From an uncultured Anaerotignum sp. (GTDB lineage Bacteria > Bacillota > Clostridia > Lachnospirales > Anaerotignaceae), in contig NZ_CAJMDQ010000002.1 of NCBI RefSeq assembly GCF_905212195.1, positions 1-60,704 of the forward strand: a stretch of DNA of 60,704 nucleotides, read 5' to 3'. Each line of letters opens with the position of its first letter. The stretch's first letter is position 1. The notes under the pieces were generated by a model. That model searched no databases and was not told the DNA's origin. It saw nothing but the letters and a program-made list of their open reading frames with translations. Positions 7,452-16,202 of the stretch are shown here, piece by piece. The position numbers and the translations under genes were made by a program.

Positions 7452-9410
7452 ATGGGTATTAACAATTCAATTATATTGCCATTTCTGGTTTTCTTCCCTA
7501 TGCTGGGCGGCATCATCGGCTATATCATTGGCAGAAAGAATAAAAACGCCAGAGATTACTGGGCAATGCTGGTAACCCTCCTGACATTCGGCGCATCTCT
7601 GCTGCTTATTGGCAAAGAAGAAGCTTTTCAGGAAGCAGGTATCTGCGGTCTGGGATTGCTCTTTGCCGGCGGCGGATTGCAAGTCATTCTGGCGGTGCTG
7701 ACTGGAGCTATCTGGTTTATCACTACCATTTATTCCAAAGAATATTTCCAGCAAGACAGAAACCGCAATCGGTATTATCTGTTCATGCTGCTGACAGAAG
7801 GGGCAACCATGGGGATTTTCCTCTCTGCCGACTTCTTTACTACATTTATTTTCTTCGAAATCATGTCCTTTACTTCTTTTGTGATGGTCATGCACGACGA
7901 AACAAAAGAAGCTATCCGGGCTGCCCACACCTATTTGGCTGTGGCAGTGCTGGGGGGGTTGGTGACACTTATGGGGCTGTTCATGCTCTATCAGAAAACA
8001 GGGACTTTGCAGATGGATCTGCTGCAGCAGTTTATGGCACAGCAGACAGATAAATCTGCCTTCTATGGCATCGGTGTTCTGGTGTTCTTTGGCTTTGCGG
8101 CAAAAGCAGGGTTATTCCCTCTGCATATCTGGCTGCCCAATGCCTATACATTGGCACCTGCCCCTGCTAGTGCATTGCTGTCCTGTTTGCTGACAAAGAC
8201 CGGTGTGTTCGGCATTATGATGATCACCGCGAAAATCTTTTTCAATGATGCTCCTTGGGGAAATTTCATGCTGATTCTTGGTATGATTACTATGCTCATG
8301 GGTGCAATTCTGGCACTATTCTCTATCAATCTGAAACGGACATTGGCATGTTCTTCCATGTCCCAGATTGGTTTTATGATGGTTGGTATTGCCATGCAGG
8401 GGATTTTGGGCGAACATAACGCCCTTGCGGCTTCCGGTACATTGCTCCATTTCATCAACCATTCTATGCTGAAACTGGTGCTGTTCCTGTCCGCAGGCGT
8501 GGTGTTTATGAATCTTCACGAACTGGATTTGAATAAAATCAAAGGTTTTGGACGAGATAAACTGCTGCTGAAAGTGGTATTCCTTATGGCACTTTTGGGT
8601 ATCGGCGGGATTCCTTTCTGGAATGGCTATGTTAGCAAAACACTGCTTCATGAAAGCATTGTGGAATACATTCATATTCTGGAAGAAGCGGGACAGTCTG
8701 TATTCTATATGAAAACAGTGGAATATCTGTTCCTGTTTGCTGGCGGTTTGACACTGGCCTACATGACAAAGATTTTCGTTGCTGTTTTTGTAGAGAAAAA
8801 CAGCCATCCCTTGCCGGTACAGAAACAGGGTGCTTATTTGAATCCTGTGAATAAAGTGATTTTGGCACTGTGCGCACTGGCATTGCCTGTATGCGGTATG
8901 CTGCCGCATCTGACACAGGATCGTATTTCCGCTGTTGGTGTCACATTCCTTGGCGCTCATGCACCGGATCACGCAGTGGAATACTTTGCTTGGGTGAACC
9001 TGAAAGGTGCCGTTATTTCCCTGATTGTAGGCGCGGCTGTGTACTTCCTTTTTGTTCGTACCGTTTTGATGCGGGAAAACGAACAGGGCGAAACTGTTTA
9101 TCTGGATCGTTGGCCGGCATGGCTGAATCTGGAAGAAAAGGTATATCGTCCGCTGTTGCTGGGTGTACTGCCTTTTATCGGCGGTTTCTTCGCAAGACTG
9201 GCAGGAACCTTGACAGATGGATTCATTTCCCTGCTGCGTATGGCAATCTTTAACAGTGACAACGCAAGAGTCATTCCACCGGAAGATAAGTATTTCTCTG
9301 CTTATACCGACGGGGAAACAGACAAAACCGTTTACCGGGAAGGCTTTGCACGAAGCCTGCTGATGATTGGTATCGGCCTTGCCATTGCGATGCTTTATAT
9401 TTTGATTTAA
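7452..9410 (+). CDS. Large proton-conducting antiporter subunit (MrpA N-domain/NuoL-like)
   Basis: A 652-residue polytopic protein with the family core: TM5 Glu in FFEIMSFTSF, Lys in FAAKAGLFPLHIWLP, Lys in CLLTKTGVFG, Lys in NHSMLKLVLF and a late Lys in GYVSKTLL. An extension of about 150 residues carries two or three more hydrophobic segments. It corresponds to the channel part of MrpA, whose MbhD and MbhE domains are separate upstream genes here. It is the last gene before a strong terminator, so the operon ends without any hydrogenase, ferredoxin or quinone-module gene. Confidence 0.85.
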   Translation: MGINNSIILPFLVFFPMLGGIIGYIIGRKNKNARDYWAMLVTLLTFGASLLLIGKEEAFQEAGICGLGLLFAGGGLQVILAVLTGAIWFITTIYSKEYFQQDRNRNRYYLFMLLTEGATMGIFLSADFFTTFIFFEIMSFTSFVMVMHDETKEAIRAAHTYLAVAVLGGLVTLMGLFMLYQKTGTLQMDLLQQFMAQQTDKSAFYGIGVLVFFGFAAKAGLFPLHIWLPNAYTLAPAPASALLSCLLTKTGVFGIMMITAKIFFNDAPWGNFMLILGMITMLMGAILALFSINLKRTLACSSMSQIGFMMVGIAMQGILGEHNALAASGTLLHFINHSMLKLVLFLSAGVVFMNLHELDLNKIKGFGRDKLLLKVVFLMALLGIGGIPFWNGYVSKTLLHESIVEYIHILEEAGQSVFYMKTVEYLFLFAGGLTLAYMTKIFVAVFVEKNSHPLPVQKQGAYLNPVNKVILALCALALPVCGMLPHLTQDRISAVGVTFLGAHAPDHAVEYFAWVNLKGAVISLIVGAAVYFLFVRTVLMRENEQGETVYLDRWPAWLNLEEKVYRPLLLGVLPFIGGFFARLAGTLTDGFISLLRMAIFNSDNARVIPPEDKYFSAYTDGETDKTVYREGFARSLLMIGIGLAIAMLYILI

Positions 9411-9413
9411 ACC

Positions 9414-9460
9414 AAAAAGATAGATGAAACGGGGATTTCTCGGGGCATCTATCTTTTTTT
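9414..9460 (+). terminator. Intrinsic terminator of the Mrp-like operon
   Basis: AAGATAGATG pairs with CATCTATCTT around a loop of about 19 bases and is followed by a run of seven T. It closes the ten-gene operon. Confidence 0.85.
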
Positions 9461-9467
9461 GCGTCAT

Positions 9468-9496
9468 TTGACAGGAAGCCCTTTGCTATGTAAAAT
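9468..9496 (+). promoter_or_regulatory. Promoter of the apbE-like gene
   Basis: TTGACA at 9468-9473 and TAAAAT at 9491-9496, spaced by 17 bases, just after the operon terminator and 40 bases before the flavin transferase start. Confidence 0.7.
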
Positions 9497-9535
9497 AAAA
9501 TCAGAACAAGTCATACAAAAGGAGAAGGAACATAC

Positions 9536-10609
9536 ATGAATTGGAAAAAAACAGCAGCCCTTGTGCTGGCATCTGTATTTATACTGGGAGGCTGCTCGGA
9601 AAAACGAGAACAGGCGCAGCAAATGCTTGCCCAGGCGAAAGAAGAAAATCGCCATGAAGCTACCACTTTTGCCATGGATACCATCATGACATTTACGGTG
9701 TACCATGAGAATGGCGAACAGATTATGACCGACGCAGAACAGGAAATCCGCAGACTGGAACGCCTGCTTTCTGTGACCATGGAGGACAGCGAAATAGCGC
9801 AGCTCAATGCCAATGCAGGAAAACAAGCGGTGCCGGTTTCTGAGGATACCATGTATCTGCTGAAAACAGCGAAGGAAATGGATGAACTGACAAATGGATG
9901 TTATGATATGACCATTTCCCCTGTGGTGAAGGCATGGGGATTTACAGAGGAAGAACACCATGTGCCTACCCAGGCGGAACTGGATGCACTGATGCCTCTG
10001 GTAGATAACGACAGTGTGATACTTTCTGAAGAAGACCAGACGGCATATCTGGCAAAAGAAGGTATGGCAGTAGATTTGGGCGGTATTGCCAAAGGGTATA
10101 CTTCTGATGCAGTTACAAAACTTATGAAAGAAGAAGGCGTGGAATCTGCATTGATCTGGCTGGGCGGCAATATTTCCGCCATCGGAAATAAGCCCGACGG
10201 AAATCCTTGGAAAATAGCCGTGGAAAACCCCTTAAATACAGAGGATTATGTAGGTTTGGTGGAAGTGTCTGACTGTTCTGTCATTACATCTGGTGGATAC
10301 CAGCGGTACTTTGATCAGGACGGCAAACGGTACCATCACATCATCGACCCTGCTACAGGATATCCTTCCGACAGCGGCCTGCTTTCTGTAACCATCATTT
10401 CGGAAAACGGCACCAAAGCCGACGCTCTTTCTACAGCCCTCTTTGTTATGGGCTATGACCGTGCGGTGGAATTATGGCGGCAGAGTGATGATTTTGAAGC
10501 GATTTTTGTAACGGAGGATGGAAAAGTCATTGCCACAGAAGGGATTGCGGATCAGTTCACTTTTGAAGGGAAAGACAATGATTTTACATATGAAACGGTG
10601 ACAAGATAA
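9536..10609 (+). CDS. apbE: FAD:protein FMN transferase, lipoprotein (ApbE)
   Basis: 357 residues. A short signal peptide ends in the lipobox LGGC (Cys20), so the protein is tethered outside the membrane. The ApbE fold follows, with TFAMDTIMTFTVY, DLGGIAKGYTSDAV, ALIWLGGNISAIG, HHIIDPATGYPSDSG and ALSTALFVMG, the FAD- and Mg-binding elements of the family. ApbE attaches FMN to a Thr or Ser of Rnf/Nqr subunits and other extracytoplasmic flavoproteins. Its target is not in this window. It has its own promoter and is followed 17 bases later by a small membrane protein. Confidence 0.92.
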   Translation: MNWKKTAALVLASVFILGGCSEKREQAQQMLAQAKEENRHEATTFAMDTIMTFTVYHENGEQIMTDAEQEIRRLERLLSVTMEDSEIAQLNANAGKQAVPVSEDTMYLLKTAKEMDELTNGCYDMTISPVVKAWGFTEEEHHVPTQAELDALMPLVDNDSVILSEEDQTAYLAKEGMAVDLGGIAKGYTSDAVTKLMKEEGVESALIWLGGNISAIGNKPDGNPWKIAVENPLNTEDYVGLVEVSDCSVITSGGYQRYFDQDGKRYHHIIDPATGYPSDSGLLSVTIISENGTKADALSTALFVMGYDRAVELWRQSDDFEAIFVTEDGKVIATEGIADQFTFEGKDNDFTYETVTR

Positions 10610-10626
10610 AGAAAGGCGGGTATGTT

Positions 10627-10923
10627 ATGAAAAAGTTGGCGACATTTTTGAATGATTATGTGCTGGAATGCGACTGGAAAGACATGGCACTGATCAAAAC
10701 CTGTGTTTGCGCTTTTGGGGTGATGCTGGGTCTGACAATCAAAAAAGAACGGAAAAAACCCATTATGATTCTTAGTTCTTTGATTTTTCTGGTAACAGCA
10801 TGCTTGACAGCGGTGCGGTTTGTATTAGAACTGTCTGAGGATGATTTTGAAGAAGATTTCGAAGATGAACACCAAGATGATGAAGAAGGCTTTGTGATGC
10901 GGATTGTAGCAGAAGACGAATAA
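10627..10923 (+). CDS. Small membrane protein with acidic tail, function unknown
   Basis: 98 residues. A cytosolic start with Cys/Trp (LECDWKDM), two hydrophobic segments (about 21-39 and 46-66) separated by a basic turn (KKERKK), and a tail rich in Asp and Glu. Small two-helix proteins of this type are common in Clostridia, but I know no function. It is probably co-transcribed with apbE and closed by the terminator at 10928-10968. Confidence 0.7.
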   Translation: MKKLATFLNDYVLECDWKDMALIKTCVCAFGVMLGLTIKKERKKPIMILSSLIFLVTACLTAVRFVLELSEDDFEEDFEDEHQDDEEGFVMRIVAEDE

Positions 10924-10927
10924 AAAT

Positions 10928-10968
10928 AAAAAGACCGAATCTGAAGAAAAAAGATTCGGTCTTTTTTT
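10928..10968. terminator. Bidirectional terminator
   Basis: AAAAGACCGAATC pairs with GATTCGGTCTTTT. A-rich and T-rich flanks serve both the small membrane protein (+) and the converging ABC permease (-). Confidence 0.88.
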
Positions 10969-10969
10969 G

Positions 10970-11794
10970 TCAAAGGCGTTTTTTCAGTATGCGTTTTTCC
11001 AGCAGATTGATGGCTTCGTAAAGAAGTGCTGCCAGAATGGAGAGAATGACAACACTCATGAGAACCCAGGAAAGTTTGAAAACTTGGCTTCCATAGATAA
11101 TGAGAAAGCCAAGACCTGCCTGTGCCACCAGAAATTCCCCGACGATAACACCCACAAAGGAAAGGCCGACATTGATCTTCAAAGCGTTGACCATACAGGG
11201 GATATTGGCAGGGAACACGACTTTTTTCAGAATTTGCCATTTTCCGCCGCCAAAAATGCGGATGAGTTTGATTTTTTCTTCGTCGGTCTGCAAAAATCCG
11301 TTGAGGACAGTCATGATGGTGACAATGACAGATGTGAGCAGTGCCACAACGATGATGGAAGTTTTGCCGTTGCCAAGCCAGACAATGATTATGGGGGCAA
11401 GAGCTGTTTTGGGCAAGGCATTGAGAACTACCAGATAGGGTTCTGCCACATCGGAAATCATCCGGTTCCACCAGAGCAGTATAGCAGTCAGTGTACCAAG
11501 GATGGTGCCCAGTACAAAGCCAGCAACGGTTTCTGCCAATGTAACACCGATGTGTTTCCAAAGCATACCGTTTTCCGCCATTTCTACAGCGGTCGCCCAG
11601 ATTTCTGTGGGCTGGCTGAACAAAAAGGCATCTCCCCAGCCTTTTCGAGCAGCCACTTCCCACAAGAGGAAAAAGCCAACCAACAGCAAAATCTGTATGG
11701 TGTAGATGGTATAACGCCGCAGTTTCAGACGACGCAGAAAGGCAGCCTGCTGGGCAGAAACGGGAGGTCGTTTGATTTCACGCCACATGGACAT
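10970..11794 (-). CDS. ABC transporter permease, NitT/TauT (SsuC/ThiX) type
   Basis: 274 residues with about six helices and the BPD_transp_1 coupling loop EPYLVVLNALPKTALAPIII, typical of SsuC/TauC/ThiX-like permeases. It overlaps its ATPase gene by 17 bases. AAGGAG lies just before the chosen ATG; a second ATG two codons in is also possible. No substrate-binding protein is next to it, so the substrate (nitrate, sulfonate, or a pyrimidine thiamine precursor are the usual options) cannot be assigned. Confidence 0.85.
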   Translation of the reverse strand: MSMWREIKRPPVSAQQAAFLRRLKLRRYTIYTIQILLLVGFFLLWEVAARKGWGDAFLFSQPTEIWATAVEMAENGMLWKHIGVTLAETVAGFVLGTILGTLTAILLWWNRMISDVAEPYLVVLNALPKTALAPIIIVWLGNGKTSIIVVALLTSVIVTIMTVLNGFLQTDEEKIKLIRIFGGGKWQILKKVVFPANIPCMVNALKINVGLSFVGVIVGEFLVAQAGLGFLIIYGSQVFKLSWVLMSVVILSILAALLYEAINLLEKRILKKRL

Positions 11795-12524
11795 CCAGCT
11801 CCTTCCAGATTTGATTGAAATATTCTCGAAATTCCGGGGCTTCCCGGGCTTTCATGGGGGTGCGGTTTTCCACGGAAAGGGAAATGGTGTGGATTTTTTT
11901 CAGCCGTGCAGGACGACCGGATAACACGATGACACGGTCGGAAAGGCTGATGGCTTCGGAAATGTCGTGGCTTACCAGAAGGGCTGTTTTTCCTTCCTTG
12001 CGGATGATGGTACCGATTTCGTCTGCCACAGACAGTCGGGTCTGATAGTCCAATGCGGAAAAAGGCTCATCCAGCAGCAGAATATCCGGGCGGACGGCAA
12101 GGGTACGAATCAAGGCAGCCCGTTGACGCATACCGCCGGAAAGTTCAGAAGGAAAACGGTCTTTGAAATCGCCTAAGCCGTATTGATCCAGCATATGGTC
12201 TACAAAAGCGATGTTTTCCGGCGTCAGTTTGCCTTGCAGCTCCAATCCCAATTGGGCATTGCGGCGAATGGTGCGCCATTCCAGCAGATGGTCTTTTTGC
12301 AGCATATAGCCAATGTTGCCGTTGACGGAAAGACTGCCGGATGAAGGGGGAATCAGTCCCGCCAGCATGGATAATATGGAGGATTTACCGCAGCCGCTGG
12401 GGCCAACAATGGTGACAAATTCCCCTTCTTCCACGGAAAAAGACAGATGGGAAACGGCCTTCGTTTCGCCGCTGAGACTGTGATAACTGAGGGTGACGTC
12501 ATGCAGAGAAAGCATGGGGCGCAA
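11778..12524 (-). CDS. ABC transporter ATP-binding protein, NitT/TauT type
   Basis: 248 residues with Walker A GPSGCGKSS, Q-loop, the signature LSGGMRQR, Walker B ILLLDEP followed by the D-loop SALD, and the switch His in LVSHDISEA. AGGAGG is 8 bases before a TTG codon at 12524 but 17 bases before the first in-frame ATG, so I take TTG as the start. It is first in a two-gene operon with the permease and drives ATP-dependent import. Confidence 0.88.
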   Translation of the reverse strand: MRPMLSLHDVTLSYHSLSGETKAVSHLSFSVEEGEFVTIVGPSGCGKSSILSMLAGLIPPSSGSLSVNGNIGYMLQKDHLLEWRTIRRNAQLGLELQGKLTPENIAFVDHMLDQYGLGDFKDRFPSELSGGMRQRAALIRTLAVRPDILLLDEPFSALDYQTRLSVADEIGTIIRKEGKTALLVSHDISEAISLSDRVIVLSGRPARLKKIHTISLSVENRTPMKAREAPEFREYFNQIWKELDVHVA

Positions 12525-12639
12525 TGGGAAGACCTCCTTTGCAAATTATATGTTTATACTATGGAGGCAGGGACAAAAGGTGCCTTTCCTACTGCAAAAA
12601 ACTATGGTATACTTTTGAAAAAATGAAAGAAGGGATTTT

Positions 12640-13290
12640 ATGTCACAGGAAATCAAACCAGCATTGGTTGTCATTGATATGGAAGAAGGATTTTTGAATG
12701 AAAACTCTCCGCTTTACATCAAACAGGCGGCAGATACGGTGCCTGCACTGGCAAAGGTCATTACAGAAGCAAGAAACAGAAAGATTCCTGTTTTCTTTGT
12801 GAACCGCATTTACCGGAAAGACGGCAGCGATGTGGAAGCATGCCGTTATGACAATTGGCTGGCAGGGGGACGCTGTCTGGCACCGAACAGCACAGGGGAC
12901 TGTTCCATTGAGGTGCCGGAAGCCTTTACACCGCAGGCGGGGGATTATACCATCATCAAACCAAGATTTTCCGCCTTTTTCCAGACAGAACTGGATCTGA
13001 TTTTGCGCAGACTGCGGGTGGATACGGTGATTCTGACAGGGACTACTACACCAAACTGTATCCGTGCAACCTGCTATGATGGGTTATCTTTGGACTACAA
13101 TGTGGCAATCATTGAGGATTGCTGTTCTTCCAGAAGTGAAGCCGTACAGAAAGCCAATATGGAGGATATGGCATTCATCGGCGCAACGATATTGGATGCG
13201 GAAACCTTCCTGAAAGAAGGCGTTGTCATGAAAAACGTGGTACAGGAAGTAAGAGATCGGGTGGAAGCGGACGAAACAGCACCGGAATAA
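12640..13290 (+). CDS. Isochorismatase-family cysteine hydrolase
   Basis: 216 residues. The catalytic triad of the isochorismatase-like/cysteine hydrolase fold is visible: Asp13 in VVIDMEEGF, Lys in IIKPRFSAF, and Cys in TTTPNCIRATCYDG, with the cis-peptide region before it. Relatives include nicotinamidases, N-carbamoyl hydrolases and many of unknown substrate. The metal-binding residues of nicotinamidase are not evident, so PncA is not claimed. It stands alone between a divergent ABC operon and the phosphoesterase gene. Confidence 0.8.
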   Translation: MSQEIKPALVVIDMEEGFLNENSPLYIKQAADTVPALAKVITEARNRKIPVFFVNRIYRKDGSDVEACRYDNWLAGGRCLAPNSTGDCSIEVPEAFTPQAGDYTIIKPRFSAFFQTELDLILRRLRVDTVILTGTTTPNCIRATCYDGLSLDYNVAIIEDCCSSRSEAVQKANMEDMAFIGATILDAETFLKEGVVMKNVVQEVRDRVEADETAPE

Positions 13291-13329
13291 AAAACAGGGG
13301 TAAAATGGGGGCGCTGAAAGGAGTTTTAT

Positions 13330-14151
13330 ATGAAAAAGAAAGGCATTTTTCTGCTGGCAGGCGTCCTCGTTATTGGCATGCTGGCTTCTGCATTGCAGAC
13401 CCATTTGAAAGTACAGACATATCAGCTGGAATCTTCAAAAATTACATCTCCAGTCCGTCTGGCAGTGATTACAGACCTGCACAGCACCATTTACGGTGAG
13501 AATCAGGAGAAACTGGTGGCGTTGTTGGAGGCGCAGGAACCTGATGCGGTACTGCTGTCAGGAGATATAGCCGACGATGAAGTGCCCCATGACGGCACGA
13601 AGCAATTGCTGGATGTCATTGGAGATACATATCCTTGTTTCTATGTTTCCGGCAATCATGAGCATTGGTCGGGAGAGTATGAGGAAATTGCAGAAATGAT
13701 TGCTTCCTACGGCGTTACCGTATTGGAAGGGGAAACGGCGGAGCTGGATGTGAACGGTAACGCAATCCAGATTGCCGGCGTCAATGACCCAGATAAGTTT
13801 TCTGATTTTTCAGAATGGGAAAGTCAATTGGAGCAGGTGAAAGCAGAAAGAAATGGCGATGATTTTACCATCCTTCTTTCTCATCGCCCGGAACTGGTAC
13901 AGTGGTATGGAGAAAGCGGATTTGATCTGGTGGCGGCAGGCCATGCCCATGGGGGACAGATACGGGTACCACTTATTTTGAATGGATTATTTGCGCCAAA
14001 TCAGGGATGGTTCCCAGAGTATGCCGGCGGCATGTATCCGCTGGGGGAAACCACCATGGTGGTGAGCCGAGGACTTTGCAAAAATAGTCTGCCTCGTATC
14101 TGGAATCCGCCGGAAGTGGTCATGGTGGAACTGGTGCCGGATGAAGTCTGA
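13330..14151 (+). CDS. Membrane-anchored metallophosphoesterase (YkuE/YaeI type)
   Basis: 273 residues. One N-terminal hydrophobic segment (residues 4-20) acts as anchor or signal. The calcineurin-like motifs follow in order: TDLHS, LLSGDIADD, VSGNHEHW, LSHRPE and AGHAHGGQ. In place of the usual DxH, the first motif reads D-L-H, which is normal. YkuE-like enzymes act on lipid or wall phosphates at the outer face of the membrane. It follows the hydrolase gene by 39 bases and may share its transcript. Confidence 0.85.
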   Translation: MKKKGIFLLAGVLVIGMLASALQTHLKVQTYQLESSKITSPVRLAVITDLHSTIYGENQEKLVALLEAQEPDAVLLSGDIADDEVPHDGTKQLLDVIGDTYPCFYVSGNHEHWSGEYEEIAEMIASYGVTVLEGETAELDVNGNAIQIAGVNDPDKFSDFSEWESQLEQVKAERNGDDFTILLSHRPELVQWYGESGFDLVAAGHAHGGQIRVPLILNGLFAPNQGWFPEYAGGMYPLGETTMVVSRGLCKNSLPRIWNPPEVVMVELVPDEV

Positions 14152-14167
14152 AAAGAGATTAAAACAA

Positions 14168-14258
14168 CAAAGGGCATTTTCATAAGAAAACAAAAAAGCT
14201 GAAATCCTTATCATAACAGAGGATTTCAGCTTTCTTATTTTTACAGAGATTTTATTCT
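14168..14258 (-). repeat. Truncated copy C of the structured repeat family
   Basis: Read on the minus strand, about 85 bases closely match the 3' half of the element at 36061-36272. They cover the run up to AAAAATAAGAAAGC, the core stem GCTGAAATCC/GGATTTCAGC (14197-14231), and the tail TTGTTTTCTTATGAA. Two base pairs of the core differ from copy A on both arms, so pairing is kept. It lies between the convergent phosphoesterase and cupin genes, where it may act as a terminator. Confidence 0.75.
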
Positions 14259-14274
14259 GATGAATGATGCAGAA

Positions 14275-14625
14275 TTATTTTGCCCAGTCGTTCACAACAA
14301 GCGCAATCAGTTCCACATCTTCGTCTGTATTGTTTTCCATGGCATGCCACTGGCCTACTTCGATAAGACAAACATCGCCGGGGCGTACAGTTGTTTTGGA
14401 GCCGTCATTGTCTACGAATGTGCCTTCGCCTTTGATGATGGCATAAGGTTCTGTGTTGCCTACATGCTGATGCCAGCCGATGGAGCTGTGGGGTTTCATA
14501 ACCAGTCTTGCGTACATTTTACCATGACCCATCAGTTCTTCTTCTGTGAGAAAATGGTGGATTTCGATGATGCCTTTGCCATCTCTGAGTCCTTCTTTGA
14601 TTACAACATTCTCTTTTCTTACCAT
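14275..14625 (-). CDS. Small cupin protein
   Basis: 116 residues forming a single cupin barrel. Metal ligands are visible as His, His and Glu in GWHQHVGNTEPYAIIKGEG and a further His in QWHAMENN. Such proteins are metal-binding isomerases, dioxygenases or sensors; the substrate is unknown. An AAGGAG site lies before the ATG. It starts 3 bases from the end of the upstream radical SAM gene, so the two form an operon on the minus strand. Confidence 0.83.
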   Translation of the reverse strand: MVRKENVVIKEGLRDGKGIIEIHHFLTEEELMGHGKMYARLVMKPHSSIGWHQHVGNTEPYAIIKGEGTFVDNDGSKTTVRPGDVCLIEVGQWHAMENNTDEDVELIALVVNDWAK

Positions 14626-14628
14626 GGT

Positions 14629-15576
14629 TTAATTCTCCTTTCTTATTTGAAACGTTGCGGCACTTTTGACACCTGAAAGGTCAAAAAGCGGTGTGTATTC
14701 CGATGTGGCCGCAGAGCGTTTTTGCACAAATCCGTTGGTTAAGCCGATTTCCAGAAAATATTCCGTGACTTTTTCATATTCAAACGTAGTCAGTCTGCGG
14801 GAAAGATTCCGAAATTCTGTGGCGTGGTACATGGGGGTGTACTGGTTCAGCAGGGACACATAAGCGTCTTTTCCCAGATTTTCACGTATCCAGTCCAAAA
14901 CCCGAAAACTGTCTTTGTAATGTCCGGGGAGAACAAGATGCCGCAGAATCAGACCTTTTTTCATGATGCCATTTTCATCAAAAACATCGGCTTTTGCCTG
15001 TCTGCGCATTTCCAAAATGGCCGCCGCTGTGGTTTCGGCGTAATGGGGCGCCTTGGAATACTGCACAGCAAGGGTATCGTCCCAGTATTTGAAGTCCGGC
15101 AGATACACATCCACCAGTCCATCCAGCATCCGCAAGCCATCCAGACTTTCATAGCCGTTGGAGTTATAGACCACAGGAATGGAAAGCCCCTGTGCTTTTG
15201 CATTCTCCAGCGCTTCCGCAATCTGCGGAATAAAGTGGGAAGCAGATACCAAATTGATGTTATGAAGTCCCCGGCTCTGTTGCTCCAGAAAGATTTCCGT
15301 CAGCCGCCCTATGGATATTTCTGCACCGAAATTCTCCTGACTGATGTCGTGGTTTTGACAAAAAACACAGCGTAGATTGCAGTGAGAGAAAAAGACAGTG
15401 CCGGAACCCCTTGTACCGCTGATGGGCGGTTCTTCCCATTGGTGGGCAGAAACCAGTGCTACTTTTGGCAGAGTGCCTGCGCCGCAAAAACCGACTTTCC
15501 CGGATAAACGGTCAGCACCGCAGTTTCTGGGACAAACGGTGCAGTGCTGCAAAGCCTGTTGTGTGCTCAGATTCAT
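14629..15576 (-). CDS. PflX-like radical SAM protein
   Basis: 315 residues from the ATG at 15576, which has GGAG upstream; the longer frame is not supported. The radical SAM cluster motif CNLRCVFC (CxxxCxxC) is at about residue 70. An N-terminal Cys group (CTVCPRNCG and FCGAG) resembles the COG1313 (PflX) family, related to pyruvate formate-lyase activating enzymes. No glycyl-radical enzyme is nearby, so the substrate protein or reaction is unknown. Operon with the downstream cupin. Confidence 0.82.
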   Translation of the reverse strand: MNLSTQQALQHCTVCPRNCGADRLSGKVGFCGAGTLPKVALVSAHQWEEPPISGTRGSGTVFFSHCNLRCVFCQNHDISQENFGAEISIGRLTEIFLEQQSRGLHNINLVSASHFIPQIAEALENAKAQGLSIPVVYNSNGYESLDGLRMLDGLVDVYLPDFKYWDDTLAVQYSKAPHYAETTAAAILEMRRQAKADVFDENGIMKKGLILRHLVLPGHYKDSFRVLDWIRENLGKDAYVSLLNQYTPMYHATEFRNLSRRLTTFEYEKVTEYFLEIGLTNGFVQKRSAATSEYTPLFDLSGVKSAATFQIRKEN

Positions 15577-15749
15577 GTATTTTGGCTCCTTTCCGGTGGT
15601 TTTGTCATGTGAAACCGCCAGAGGGAGGCTGCACAAACCGACAGGCTTATTTTACCATGAATCACAGCAGTTTCCTATAGAAAAATGTCAATTGCCATGT
15701 TAAAATGCAGAAGAAAAGAGAATTGGGACAAAACAAAGGGGGAAGCGGC

Positions 15750-15965
15750 ATGGAAACATACAAAACCGTTTTGAAAGAAGTACGGGTCAGAGATGAAGTA
15801 TATTGCGATTGCTGCGGCAGAAAGATTGATACAGAAGGGGAAGATTATCTCCATCTGGAAAAACAGTGGGGCTATTTTTCTCAAAAAGACGGGGAAAATC
15901 ATATGCTGGATATTTGCGAAGGATGTTATGATAAATGGCGCAGCAGTTTTGCAGGAGGAAAATAA
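15750..15965 (+). CDS. Small zinc-ribbon-like protein
   Basis: 71 residues from the ATG at 15750, preceded by a G-rich site (AAAGGGGG). Two Cys pairs, YCDCCGRK and DICEGCYDKW, are spaced like a treble-clef or zinc-ribbon knuckle. I do not recognise a named family. It is a stand-alone gene between a terminator-free upstream region and its own strong terminator. Confidence 0.72.
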   Translation: METYKTVLKEVRVRDEVYCDCCGRKIDTEGEDYLHLEKQWGYFSQKDGENHMLDICEGCYDKWRSSFAGGK

Positions 15966-15972
15966 AATTTTG

Positions 15973-15995
15973 GCAGGGGATAGCCCCTGCTTTTT
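15973..15995 (+). terminator. Intrinsic terminator of the zinc-ribbon-like gene
   Basis: GCAGGGG and CCCCTGC form a perfect 7-bp stem with a 4-base loop (ATAG), followed by five T. Confidence 0.88.
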
Positions 15996-16202
15996 CTTTG
16001 GAGAAAAAGATGTGTCAAGAGGCGTTTTTTGCAGAAAAATGGTAGCTTTTGTAAAAATGTTCTTTCTGTAAAGAACTTTGTTTTTCTTTGAGATTTGGGC
16101 GTTTTTTCTTTTCTTTCCACGGAAAAAATGGTATAATTCCTATGAAAAAGGTTTGGTTCCATTCGAAACTTTTTCGATCAAATAAAAAGAGAGGGAATCA
16201 TC

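Noticed and set aside
305..9410. Reading the antiporter operon as a membrane-bound hydrogenase or complex I
   Set aside because: MbhD and MbhE-like parts are present, but no large or small hydrogenase subunit, Fe-S protein or NuoB/C/D/H/I-like gene is seen before the terminator.
12640..13290. Nicotinamidase (PncA) assignment, tempting because pncB is in the window
   Set aside because: The catalytic triad is general for the family, and the metal-binding D-x-H region of nicotinamidases is not evident; the genes are 48 kb apart.
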